A stretch of 8,530 nt of DNA from Firmicutes bacterium UBA4981 (GTDB taxonomy: Bacteria > Bacillota > SHA-98 > UBA4971). The stretch spans positions 33,034-41,563 of the forward strand of contig DGZL01000152.1 of assembly GCA_002398515.1 (NCBI GenBank), given 5' to 3'. The translations under genes were made by a program, and so were the position numbers. How positions within the stretch are numbered: the first letter of the stretch is position 1; the number at the start of each line of letters is the position of its first letter. A model generated the notes under the pieces. The model saw nothing but the letters and a program-made list of their open reading frames with translations. It made no database searches and was not told where the DNA came from. Below, one piece after another: positions 1 through 6,450 of this stretch.

Positions 1-1515
1 GCTTCCCAGGATGTCCATGGCGGTAACACCCATCTCACCATATCTCAAAGACGCAAGATCACCTGCCAATCCATGCACATAGACACCTAACACAGCTGCT
101 TCGAAAGGCCTCATGCCTTGGGCCAGGAGCCCGACGATAATCCCGGTAAGCACATCTCCACTGCCTGCTGTCGCCATTCCGGGATTGCCTGTTGGGTTAA
201 CATAAGCGATTCCCGACGGGTCGGCAATTATTGTCCGAGCGCCTTTCAAAACCACAATCTTTCCCCACTGAGACACTGCCCGAAGGGCTATGTTGAGCCT
301 GTCCCGCTTAACCTCTTGTATGGAGAGGCCTGTCAACCTCGCCATCTCGCCGGGATGAGGCGTAAGCACAATCGGCGCCTTCGCAGCCTTCAAAGTGCCC
401 GGATCCTGAGCGATAGCGTTTATCCCGTCAGCATCCACCACTGTTGGAACAGAAGTCGTCATTACCATGTTCCTTACCAACTGAGCAGTCTCGCTATGAG
501 TGGATAATCCGGGCCCGATAGCCAATGCAGCTGCACCGCGACTAACCCCGTCAAGAAGGGGCTGGGCTTGCAGACTTATGCTGCCCGATTCAGTCTCCGG
601 GAGCCCCCGAGTCATGACCTCAGTAAGTTTTGAATTCATAACACCGTGCAAACTAATGGGTACACCGAGAGTTACAAGACCTGCACCTGCTTTTAACGCT
701 GCAGTGCCGGTAAGAACAGCGGCGCCTGCCATATTAGGTGACCCGGCAATCACCAAAGCCTTCCCGAACGTACCTTTGTGAGAGTCCTGATCCCGCACAG
801 GAATCCAATTGCTGACCCTATCAGCAGTGGAAAGATTCAATTTAAGACTCTCATCCACCAGAAGAGATCTGGGAAGACCGATATCAGCGACAACCAATTC
901 GCCGGCGTAAGCTGCACCCGGATAAAGGAGCAGTCCTACCTTAGGAAGGCCGAAAGTTACTGTATGAGTTGCTTTGACACAGCTTGAGCTTACCCTGCCG
1001 GTTGTAGAATCCAGTCCTGAAGGAACGTCAACTGCAACAACAGGTCGCCCCGACTCATTAACAGTATCAATTACATGACTGACATACCCTTCGATTTCTC
1101 CCTTGAACCCAGTGCCAAATACAGCATCGATTACCAGATCCGACATGGACATTGCAACCCTTGCAGTGGGAAGCCCATCTGCATTCAGCTCTTCTACTTC
1201 CATTCCCATGCCCATAAGGATATCTAGGTTGATTTTGGCGTCACCTTGAACTTGGCCGATTTCGCCCAGGAGGAAGGTTTTCACTCTAAACTGCGAGTTT
1301 GCCAGGTGCCTGGCAACGACGAACCCATCCCCTCCGTTGTTGCCCTTACCGGCAAGTATGCATACACGCGGGCTTGCCACATGCTCCAGGAGCTTCTTTA
1401 CGGTATCAGCCACAGCGCGCCCTGCATTCTCCATGAGCACAACACCGGGAATGCCTACTACTTCAATAGCGCGTCTGTCTATTTCGCGCATCTCTTCAGC
1501 AGTTACGATTTTCAA
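1..1515 (-). CDS. nnr: Bifunctional NAD(P)H-hydrate epimerase / ADP-dependent NAD(P)H-hydrate dehydratase, C-terminus cut by window edge
   Basis: This cytoplasmic repair enzyme epimerises (R)-NAD(P)HX to the S form and dehydrates the S form back to NAD(P)H using ADP (family knowledge). I translated 505 codons without a stop; the gene leaves the window at base 1, probably lacking only a short C-terminal tail given the usual length of about 500-520. N-terminal YjeF/epimerase domain (about 1-220): GKGNNGGDGF at 56-65, AVFGTGF at 131-137 preceded by the likely catalytic Asp130, and VDVPSGLDS at 162-170. C-terminal ribokinase-like dehydratase domain (about 230-505): HKGTFGK at 246-252, GPGL at 334-337, DADGIN at 361-366, TPHPGEMARL at 385-394, LKGARTII at 423-430, and NPGMATAGSGDVLTG at 444-458 with the likely catalytic Asp454. 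The TTG start at 1513-1515 is chosen because GGAGGTGG lies just upstream and the product begins MKIVTAEEMREID, typical of the family. It overlaps acpS by 20 bp, so translational coupling is likely. Confidence 0.95.
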   Translation of the reverse strand, partial: MKIVTAEEMREIDRRAIEVVGIPGVVLMENAGRAVADTVKKLLEHVASPRVCILAGKGNNGGDGFVVARHLANSQFRVKTFLLGEIGQVQGDAKINLDILMGMGMEVEELNADGLPTARVAMSMSDLVIDAVFGTGFKGEIEGYVSHVIDTVNESGRPVVAVDVPSGLDSTTGRVSSSCVKATHTVTFGLPKVGLLLYPGAAYAGELVVADIGLPRSLLVDESLKLNLSTADRVSNWIPVRDQDSHKGTFGKALVIAGSPNMAGAAVLTGTAALKAGAGLVTLGVPISLHGVMNSKLTEVMTRGLPETESGSISLQAQPLLDGVSRGAAALAIGPGLSTHSETAQLVRNMVMTTSVPTVVDADGINAIAQDPGTLKAAKAPIVLTPHPGEMARLTGLSIQEVKRDRLNIALRAVSQWGKIVVLKGARTIIADPSGIAYVNPTGNPGMATAGSGDVLTGIIVGLLAQGMRPFEAAVLGVYVHGLAGDLASLRYGEMGVTAMDILGS

Positions 1516-1909
1516 GGTTTCCACCTCCGACGGCGACTGCAAAAGCTATGGCAAGAGTGTCAGTATGGGACATGCTTATAAAAACAGCTTTCGCGCCCCG
1601 TGCCCTGGCAAGTTCTTCTGCCCTGCCGAGCAAGTGTACATAAGGCTTTCCGGAAGGTTCGTTCAAGATCTCGATTTCATTCCACCCGATTCCGGATATC
1701 CCCTGACCCAGCGCCTTAGACACAGCCTCCTTGGCAGCAAACCTGCCGGCTAATTTCTCGTAGTGTCCTCCCTCTGCAGCATCCATCTCAATATCGGTAA
1801 ACACCCGTCCGTGGAGTCTGTCACCTTTACGCTCCATTAAGTCGCGAATTCTACTCACTTCGATGATGTCTACTCCGATACCGATTACTTGCCAATTACA
1901 GTCAGTCAA
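1496..1909 (-). CDS. acpS: Holo-[acyl-carrier-protein] synthase
   Basis: AcpS transfers 4'-phosphopantetheine from CoA to a serine of apo-acyl carrier protein, activating it for fatty acid synthesis in the cytoplasm. The 137-residue product carries the family signatures: IGIGVDIIEVSRI at 9-21 with metal-binding Asp14; FTDIE at 37-41; KLAGRFAAKEAVSKALG at 52-68 with Glu61; WNEIEI at 76-81; and SMSHT at 112-116. Length is slightly above the usual 115-130, from a short N-terminal lead and a Gly-rich C-terminal tail that overlaps the nnr start. The start is TTG (1909-1907), the only start codon available in frame before the conserved block. Its ribosome site AGGTG (1917-1921) overlaps the glmM stop codon, and only 10 bp separate the genes, suggesting coupled translation after glmM. 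Identity is secure; the exact N-terminus is less so. Confidence 0.95.
   Translation of the reverse strand: MTDCNWQVIGIGVDIIEVSRIRDLMERKGDRLHGRVFTDIEMDAAEGGHYEKLAGRFAAKEAVSKALGQGISGIGWNEIEILNEPSGKPYVHLLGRAEELARARGAKAVFISMSHTDTLAIAFAVAVGGGNLENRNC
1521..1528 (-). promoter_or_regulatory. Ribosome binding site that fixes the nnr TTG start
   Basis: On the minus strand the sequence is GGAGGTGG, ending 5 nt before TTG (1515-1513); the core GGAGGT ends 7 nt before it. It lies inside the 3' end of acpS. An in-frame GTG three codons upstream overlaps this site and would be too close to it, and the next ATG (codon 9) has no such site, so TTG is the best start. Confidence 0.75.
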
Positions 1910-1919
1910 GTCAAAACAC

Positions 1920-3290
1920 CTATCCCAACTCTTCTTGTATTACTCTTGCTACCTCAGAGACAACAGCTCTTACTACGGATTCTTCCGGACCCTCACCCAA
2001 GACTCGAACTAACGACTCGGTCCCTGAAGGACGCACAAAGATTCGTCCGTCTTTGTTCATCAATGCCTGAGCCTGCTCAATTGCCTGGTTTATCGCGGAG
2101 TTGGAAAACACGCCTTGCTTGTCGGTGACATTGACATTCACAAGGACTTGCGGGTAAACATCCATCCATGAAGCCAGTTCAGATAGCCTCCCGCCTATCC
2201 TACGAAGGACTGACAGAAGGGCAAGGGCAGTAATGATCCCATCCCCTGTGGTATTGCGGTCCAGGAAGATTATGTGTCCTGACTGCTCACCGCCGAGGAT
2301 GACATCTAGTTTCCTCATTTCTTCCAGGACATATCTGTCACCGTTTTGAGTAATAACAACATTACCGCCTTCACGCGCGAAGGTCTTTGACAGTCCCAAG
2401 TTGCTGTATACCGTAGCAACTATGGTATTGCGCGGAAGCATTCCCCGTCGTAAAAGGTCTAAGCCGCAAATAGCCATGATATGATCGCCGTCAACCAGAT
2501 TGCCCTTCTCATCAACTGCAATCAACCTGTCAGCATCTCCATCATGCGCAAGTCCTAGGTCAGCACCGGTTTCAACCACAATTTCAGCCAGAACCTGAGG
2601 ATGAGTGGATCCACACCTCGCATTGATATTAGTTCCGTCAGGTTTGTCATTTATCGCTGTCACATGAACCCCGAGATCTTTAAGTAGCCGTGGAGTATAT
2701 AGTGACGCAGCGCCGTTTGCGCAATCCACGACTACTTTCAATCCTTCCAAGCCAACATCAACTGTACTCTTAGCGTGTACAAGATATCTCTCTCCGGCGT
2801 CTTGGAGCCGGGACACTCTTCCGACGCTATTCCCTACAGGCCTGGGAAAGTCATCATGAGTATCAAAAGATAGCGTCCCTTGTTCATAAAACGCGATGTG
2901 CTTTTCTATCTCCAGCTCTTCTTCATCTGAAAGCTTAAACCCGTCACCCGAGATGAACTTTATTCCATTATACTCCATGGGATTATGAGATGCTGAGATT
3001 ATGATGCCTGCATCAGCCGGAAGATCTCTCACAAGAAATGCCACTCCGGGAGTGGGGATTACACCGATATTCACCGCTTGCCCCCCGACTGACGCGATCC
3101 CTGCAACCACCGCAGCTTCCAGCATATCCCCGGAGAGTCTCGTATCGCGTCCCACAACAACCGTAGGTGACTTCCCAAGTCTCCTTGCGATAATTCCGGC
3201 TCCGACTCGACCCAAAACAAAGGCTAACTCAGGGGAGAGAAATGCGTTGGCAATCTCTCGCACCCCATCAGTCCCAAACAATCTCGCCAT
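1920..3290 (-). CDS. glmM: Phosphoglucosamine mutase
   Basis: GlmM converts glucosamine-6-phosphate to glucosamine-1-phosphate, the step leading to UDP-GlcNAc for peptidoglycan. The 456-residue length is normal for the family (about 445-460). Visible signatures: FGTDGVRE at 5-12; the phosphoserine loop SASHNP at 99-104 with catalytic Ser101; the magnesium loop DGDADR at 250-255; the sugar-binding loop GGEQSGH at 333-339; and the phosphate-binding loop RPSGTES at 420-426. The last loop usually ends in Pro (RPSGTEP), so Ser426 is a mild departure. ATG 3290-3288 is preceded by AGGAGG (3299-3304) at 8 nt. The gene lies 46 bp after cdaR and 10 bp before acpS. In several Bacillota, GlmM binds and inhibits CdaA, encoded two genes upstream (established knowledge). 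No glmS gene follows within the window, unlike the common cdaA-cdaR-glmM-glmS order. Confidence 0.97.
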   Translation of the reverse strand: MARLFGTDGVREIANAFLSPELAFVLGRVGAGIIARRLGKSPTVVVGRDTRLSGDMLEAAVVAGIASVGGQAVNIGVIPTPGVAFLVRDLPADAGIIISASHNPMEYNGIKFISGDGFKLSDEEELEIEKHIAFYEQGTLSFDTHDDFPRPVGNSVGRVSRLQDAGERYLVHAKSTVDVGLEGLKVVVDCANGAASLYTPRLLKDLGVHVTAINDKPDGTNINARCGSTHPQVLAEIVVETGADLGLAHDGDADRLIAVDEKGNLVDGDHIMAICGLDLLRRGMLPRNTIVATVYSNLGLSKTFAREGGNVVITQNGDRYVLEEMRKLDVILGGEQSGHIIFLDRNTTGDGIITALALLSVLRRIGGRLSELASWMDVYPQVLVNVNVTDKQGVFSNSAINQAIEQAQALMNKDGRIFVRPSGTESLVRVLGEGPEESVVRAVVSEVARVIQEELG

Positions 3291-3298
3291 ATCCGGTT

Positions 3299-3304
3299 CC
3301 TCCT
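3299..3304 (-). promoter_or_regulatory. Strong ribosome binding site of glmM
   Basis: A perfect AGGAGG on the minus strand lies 8 nt upstream of the glmM ATG, in the 46-bp gap after cdaR. The rest of that gap shows no hairpin with a T-run, so nothing suggests termination between the two genes. Confidence 0.7.
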
Positions 3305-3336
3305 GATCAACATGACAGTCTTAGGAAATCATGGGT

Positions 3337-4083
3337 TTAGTCAGGCAGCGGCTCCAATTCGTCACCGGGAGCGATAGGCTCTTGGGCCTCGTCTGACCCT
3401 TCCTCACTCAACGGAGTGCCCGATATCTTGCGAATAGGCACAAACATACGAATGGTTTGCGGCTGAATACTCAAATCTGCTACAAGATTGCCTGCCGCGT
3501 CCAGCGGATTTACTTTCACACTCCTGGAGATAGCGGACGTGATACCTGACACGTCAATATGAACCACGACTTCCTCTATCGATTCCACTTGGCTCCTCGG
3601 CCCGATAACCGTAACAAATCTAGGCCACAGCTCCGGCTCAAGCGGAACGCTATTCTCCCCGGGATATCCTATTATCCCGGGTCGCACCGGGAAGTCTTCA
3701 CTGACAATAGCGTCCATCTTCACCCCTATTGACGCTGGAACAATCTCAACTACCTGGACGCCTTCAGGCGCTGATACCTGAACCCTTGCCGCATACTCTC
3801 CTTCACCGCGCCCGGCTACAGATACGTATGCTCTTACCTTCGAGCCATCCAACGGTTCCACCAGATACTTCGCGCCGCGCACTCGGACCTCCACGTCTCT
3901 CGGTCTGGTCTCAACGGTAAAGTCAGGCGGTGCGCCGTCTACCTCTACACCTGTTGTAACAAACCGCTCTACATTATCGACCTGGGTCTTATTGATCTCT
4001 GCGCCTGCCACAAACCATACGACAACCGCTAATAGGACAGCTGCTACTTTAAGGTAGAGCTCTCGAGGGACATGCAGCTTCAC
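3337..4083 (-). CDS. cdaR: YbbR-domain protein, c-di-AMP cyclase regulator CdaR
   Basis: CdaR is a membrane-anchored extracytoplasmic protein that binds and modulates the diadenylate cyclase CdaA. With the chosen start it has 248 residues: a short N-terminal segment, one transmembrane helix at about 11-27 (hydrophobic run ending VVVWFVAG), then beta-rich YbbR repeats outside the membrane (probably two, possibly part of a third), and an acidic, proline-rich tail (SEEGSDEAQEP, GDELEPLPD). This is short next to the four-repeat Bacillus subtilis protein of roughly 480 residues. The frame is also open to a TTG at 4104. I prefer GTG 4083-4081 because AAGGGGG (4092-4098) sits 8 nt upstream, it makes a GTGA 4-bp overlap with the cdaA stop, and MKLHVPRELYLK leads straight into the membrane helix. 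The neighbours cdaA and glmM strongly support the assignment. Confidence 0.92.
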   Translation of the reverse strand: MKLHVPRELYLKVAAVLLAVVVWFVAGAEINKTQVDNVERFVTTGVEVDGAPPDFTVETRPRDVEVRVRGAKYLVEPLDGSKVRAYVSVAGRGEGEYAARVQVSAPEGVQVVEIVPASIGVKMDAIVSEDFPVRPGIIGYPGENSVPLEPELWPRFVTVIGPRSQVESIEEVVVHIDVSGITSAISRSVKVNPLDAAGNLVADLSIQPQTIRMFVPIRKISGTPLSEEGSDEAQEPIAPGDELEPLPD

Positions 4084-4931
4084 ATTACATGCCCCCTTAA
4101 CCAAGCAGGAATCCCCTGCCGCAGCTTGCCCCCATGCAGCAGCTCTATGAGTCTCTCCTGTAGGGCGCTTTCATCAAGATAACGCATTAATTTCCCGCTG
4201 GATGCCAAGGAGATGACTCCCGTTTCTTCCGACACCACTATAGACACTGCATCAGACTGCTCTGACAATCCCAGCGCTGCACGATGTCTGGTCCCAAGTC
4301 TCTTGCTGAGATTCGGATTCTCAGACAGAGGAAGGTAGCAGCCTGCAGCCATTATTCTGCCGCCGCGAATTATTACCGCACCATCATGCAGCGGTGAATT
4401 AGGCATGAATATGTTTATCAGAAGTTCCGCTGAAACCACAGCGTCAATACGCGTGCCTGTCTCCATTAACTCAGCGATACCTGTGTCACGTTCAATAACG
4501 ATAAGAGCCCCGATCTTATCTCTGGCCATCACTGTCGCTGCTTTTGCGATATTAGAAATGAGGATTATTGTATCCTCTTTCTCCAGCAGTCCTAAGGGGC
4601 CTGTGAATATCCCTCCGCGGCCGATTTGCTCAAGAGCCCTTCGGAGTTCAGGCAAGAACACTATGGGCAAAGCGACAAACAGTATGGTAATCGTCTTCTG
4701 CAAGAGCCAATTTACTGTGCGCAGTTCAAGCAAATCACTGAGCATGGTAGCGATAAATATAACAGCAATGCCCTTGAGGAGAGATACAGCTTTTGTTCCC
4801 CTAATGATGACCAGGAGCTTGTAAATGACATAGGCAACAATGAGAATATCAACTATGGAGCGAATTGCATTCGCCGCGTTTACTTTTGCCAGGCTTTCCG
4901 CAAGCCTCGCTATTGTCAAATCAAACGGCAT
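4080..4931 (-). CDS. cdaA: Diadenylate cyclase CdaA (membrane c-di-AMP synthase)
   Basis: CdaA condenses two ATP into cyclic di-AMP, the messenger that controls potassium and osmolyte transport and cell wall balance in Bacillota. The 283-residue product has three hydrophobic segments at about 25-43, 50-68 and 78-93, followed by a cytoplasmic DAC domain (about 95-260). The DAC catalytic motifs are intact: SPLHDGAVI at 179-187 with the DGA triplet at 183-185, and LGTRHRAALGLSE at 212-224 with RHR at 215-217, followed by DAVSIVVSEETG. All residues expected for activity are visible. The frame has an upstream ATG at 4952 (adding seven residues, MDPRGRH); I prefer ATG 4931-4929 because of the purine run AAGGGGGAGG at 4935-4944, but either is possible. 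It overlaps cdaR by 4 bp, so the pair is probably made in a fixed ratio. Confidence 0.96.
   Translation of the reverse strand: MPFDLTIARLAESLAKVNAANAIRSIVDILIVAYVIYKLLVIIRGTKAVSLLKGIAVIFIATMLSDLLELRTVNWLLQKTITILFVALPIVFLPELRRALEQIGRGGIFTGPLGLLEKEDTIILISNIAKAATVMARDKIGALIVIERDTGIAELMETGTRIDAVVSAELLINIFMPNSPLHDGAVIIRGGRIMAAGCYLPLSENPNLSKRLGTRHRAALGLSEQSDAVSIVVSEETGVISLASSGKLMRYLDESALQERLIELLHGGKLRQGIPAWLRGHVM
4092..4098 (-). promoter_or_regulatory. Ribosome binding site supporting the GTG start of cdaR
   Basis: AAGGGGG on the minus strand, inside the last codons of cdaA, ends 8 nt before GTG 4083-4081. This GTG shares four bases (GTGA) with the cdaA stop. The alternative TTG at 4104-4102 has only a weaker GGGGATT stretch upstream. 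The layout implies coupled translation of the cyclase and its regulator. Confidence 0.65.
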
Positions 4932-4978
4932 GTGCCTCCCCCTTGGATCCATCCGGACGCAGCCTCTATCACAAATAT

Positions 4979-5007
4979 ATACTATACATTAATGGAATCC
5001 GATGCAA
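4979..5007 (-). promoter_or_regulatory. Weak candidate sigma-A promoter upstream of cdaA
   Basis: In the AT-rich part of the apgM-cdaA gap the minus strand reads TTGCAT (5007-5002), a 17-nt spacer, then TAGTAT (4984-4979). An overlapping TATAGT (4986-4981) is a better -10 match but gives a 15-nt spacer. The -35 match is poor (3 of 6). If real, it would let the cdaA operon be transcribed independently of apgM. No riboswitch-like structure and no hairpin followed by a T-run was seen in this gap. Confidence 0.3.
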
Positions 5008-5057
5008 GGCTGATAGATCATTATTATCGAGACAGACGCCATCTTCGGGGCAAGATC

Positions 5058-6263
5058 TCAGGCGCCAAATTTACCCAACTTCAACGCATGTGCAAGGGCC
5101 AGAGGCAATGCGCCAAGTGAAGGGAAAACCCCGAGATTCCCCTTTGCGCACATAGACTCACCGAATTCCCGAACTCCCTGAGGTCTCACCCACTGGGAAT
5201 AAATGAGGAATGGTACCGGATGCCAGCTATGGCCTTTCATTTTGGCAGGAGTTGAATGGTCCCCGGTTACAATGAGGACGTCAGGCTCTAGGTCAAGGAT
5301 TGACGGAACATGGCTGTCAAACTCCTGGATAACTTCGACTTTACGTCGAAGATCACCGTCTTCGCCGGAGCTGTCCGTGTCTTTCACATGAACGTAGAAG
5401 AAATCATGCTCACCAAAGTGAGCCTTGAGTGTCTCAATTTCGTCTTTGATGTCGGATCCGGTTTCCAGAATTTCCATGCCCACCAGCCTGGCCAAGCCAC
5501 GGTACATGGGATAGCCTGCTATAGCAGCTGGAGTCAATTTAAATGCCTGGGACATACTGGGTATCTTAGGAAGACCGGCAAAACCACGAAGCAGCACCAT
5601 ATTTGCAGGATACTCGTTCCTTAGCGCTTTTTTCACTTTTGCAATCCATTGATTTACAAGGCCTGCAGTGTAAGCCGCTTCAGGCGTCCGCGCAGCTGCA
5701 TCCTTCGGCCTCTCACCGACATGCTGAGGATCTGTGTCGTCTAACTCACCGGATAGGCCGTCTCCGCGGAATACTACGACAAAACGATGGAACTTTCCGG
5801 GTTCAAGAATGACTTCAACCCCTTCAACAGTAACCGAACGAAGCGCCTCAATAAGCCGTTGATTCTCTTCAGTGGGAATCCTTCCTGCTCGCCTATCGGT
5901 AATAACACCGGAGTCATCCACTGTACAGAAATTCCCCCTGGCCGCAACATCAGAAGGCCCTAGCTTAAGCCCTACGCCCAGTGCCTCCAGAACCCCTCTG
6001 CCTATCTCGTGCTTGAGCGGATCATATCCAAACAAAGCCAGATGTGAAGGCCCGCTTCCCGGTGTAATGCCGAGAGCTACAGGCTCAGCTAGACCACAAC
6101 TGGAGATAGCTGCCAGGTTATCAAGGTTTGGCGTGTTTGCCTCTTCTAAAGCTGTACGCCCGATACCGGGATAAGGTAGTCCTCCTATTCCATCCACCAC
6201 TACCATGACGATTTTCGTATCTGTCTTTTGACTGAGATTCCTTACGAGTTGGATATTCACCAC
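5058..6263 (-). CDS. apgM: 2,3-bisphosphoglycerate-independent phosphoglycerate mutase, archaeal type
   Basis: The enzyme interconverts 3- and 2-phosphoglycerate in glycolysis/gluconeogenesis without a bisphosphoglycerate cofactor. The 401-residue length fits the ApgM subfamily (about 400-415) and not the GpmI type (about 510). It belongs to the alkaline phosphatase superfamily: VVVDGIGGLP at 21-30 with metal ligand Asp24; TPGSGPSHLALFGYDP at 67-82 with likely nucleophile Ser70; RGNFCTVD at 109-116; HVKDTDSSGEDGD at 292-304; and VTGDHSTP at 332-339 with Asp335 and His336. These motifs are the ones that mark the archaeal-type family and its bacterial members. Start is GTG 6263-6261, with AGGAGG (6274-6279) 10 nt upstream; a second GTG follows at once. 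It is divergent from the PBP gene and 126 bp upstream of cdaA. A phosphonopyruvate-decarboxylase-like or cofactor-independent relative is possible, but the motif set favours a mutase. Confidence 0.93.
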   Translation of the reverse strand: MVNIQLVRNLSQKTDTKIVMVVVDGIGGLPYPGIGRTALEEANTPNLDNLAAISSCGLAEPVALGITPGSGPSHLALFGYDPLKHEIGRGVLEALGVGLKLGPSDVAARGNFCTVDDSGVITDRRAGRIPTEENQRLIEALRSVTVEGVEVILEPGKFHRFVVVFRGDGLSGELDDTDPQHVGERPKDAAARTPEAAYTAGLVNQWIAKVKKALRNEYPANMVLLRGFAGLPKIPSMSQAFKLTPAAIAGYPMYRGLARLVGMEILETGSDIKDEIETLKAHFGEHDFFYVHVKDTDSSGEDGDLRRKVEVIQEFDSHVPSILDLEPDVLIVTGDHSTPAKMKGHSWHPVPFLIYSQWVRPQGVREFGESMCAKGNLGVFPSLGALPLALAHALKLGKFGA

Positions 6264-6273
6264 GTTGTTGATG

Positions 6274-6279
6274 CCTCCT
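6274..6279 (-). promoter_or_regulatory. Ribosome binding site of apgM
   Basis: A perfect AGGAGG on the minus strand lies 10 nt before GTG 6263-6261 and 13 nt before the second GTG, which favours the first GTG. No ATG occurs nearby in this frame. Confidence 0.65.
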
Positions 6280-6373
6280 CTGACTGCTATGAAACTCTTA
6301 ACCTAATTGTTATTCGTTATGCCTTCATATTATCCTCTCCAAGGTCATCACAAGGACATACTACAATCGGATA

Positions 6374-6384
6374 CGCGCGCGCGC
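6374..6384. repeat. Alternating CG dinucleotide tract
   Basis: An uninterrupted CGCGCGCGCGC run, preceded by TA so that purine/pyrimidine alternation covers 13 nt, lies between the AT-rich promoter zone and the PBP gene. Such tracts can adopt Z-form DNA under supercoiling (general knowledge); any role here is unknown. Confidence 0.5.
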
Positions 6385-6433
6385 CGGGCAGAGACGTGCG
6401 AATACGGAACTCCCGGCCCTGTCAACATATGAC

Positions 6434-6442
6434 GGAAGGCGG
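6434..6442 (+). promoter_or_regulatory. Candidate ribosome binding site for a CTG start of the PBP gene
   Basis: GGAAGGCGG contains AAGGCGG, six of seven matches to AAGGAGG, ending 8 nt before an in-frame CTG at 6451-6453. The nearby ATG at 6429 lies upstream of this site, so cannot use it, and is in another frame. This is the best initiation signal seen for the frame that encodes the membrane anchor. Confidence 0.4.
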
Positions 6443-6450
6443 TATACACA

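Larger units (their letters stand above)
6264..6450. other. Divergent intergenic region between apgM and the PBP gene
   Basis: This stretch should hold promoters for both directions. On the plus strand a weak pair TTGTTA (6307-6312) and TATTAT (6328-6333) has a short 15-nt spacer. On the minus strand GATAATAT occurs near 6327-6334 but no convincing -35 accompanies it. Further right there is an alternating CG tract (6374-6384), an inverted repeat GCCGGG (6383-6388) / CCCGGC (6412-6417) with a 23-nt loop and no T-run, an ATG at 6429 without a ribosome site, and GGAAGGCGG at 6434-6442. No RNA gene or known riboswitch was recognised. Confidence 0.5.

Noticed and set aside
1337..1753. Plus-strand open frames antisense to nnr and acpS
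   Set aside because: The minus strand here encodes conserved motif-bearing enzymes; the antisense translations show no family signature and look like frame shadows.
5041..5056. Inverted repeat ATCTT/AAGAT with a 6-nt loop just after the apgM stop, as a possible terminator
   Set aside because: The stem is only 5 bp and AT-rich and no T-run follows on the minus strand, so it does not meet the pattern of an intrinsic terminator.
4932..5057. Possible c-di-AMP riboswitch or other leader RNA before cdaA
   Set aside because: The gap is short, AT-rich in its middle, and shows none of the long paired elements expected of a ydaO-type riboswitch.
4405..5120. Two plus-strand open frames antisense to cdaA and into the apgM-cdaA gap
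   Set aside because: They mirror the cdaA coding sequence, have no plausible ribosome site or domain, and the DAC domain on the other strand is certain.
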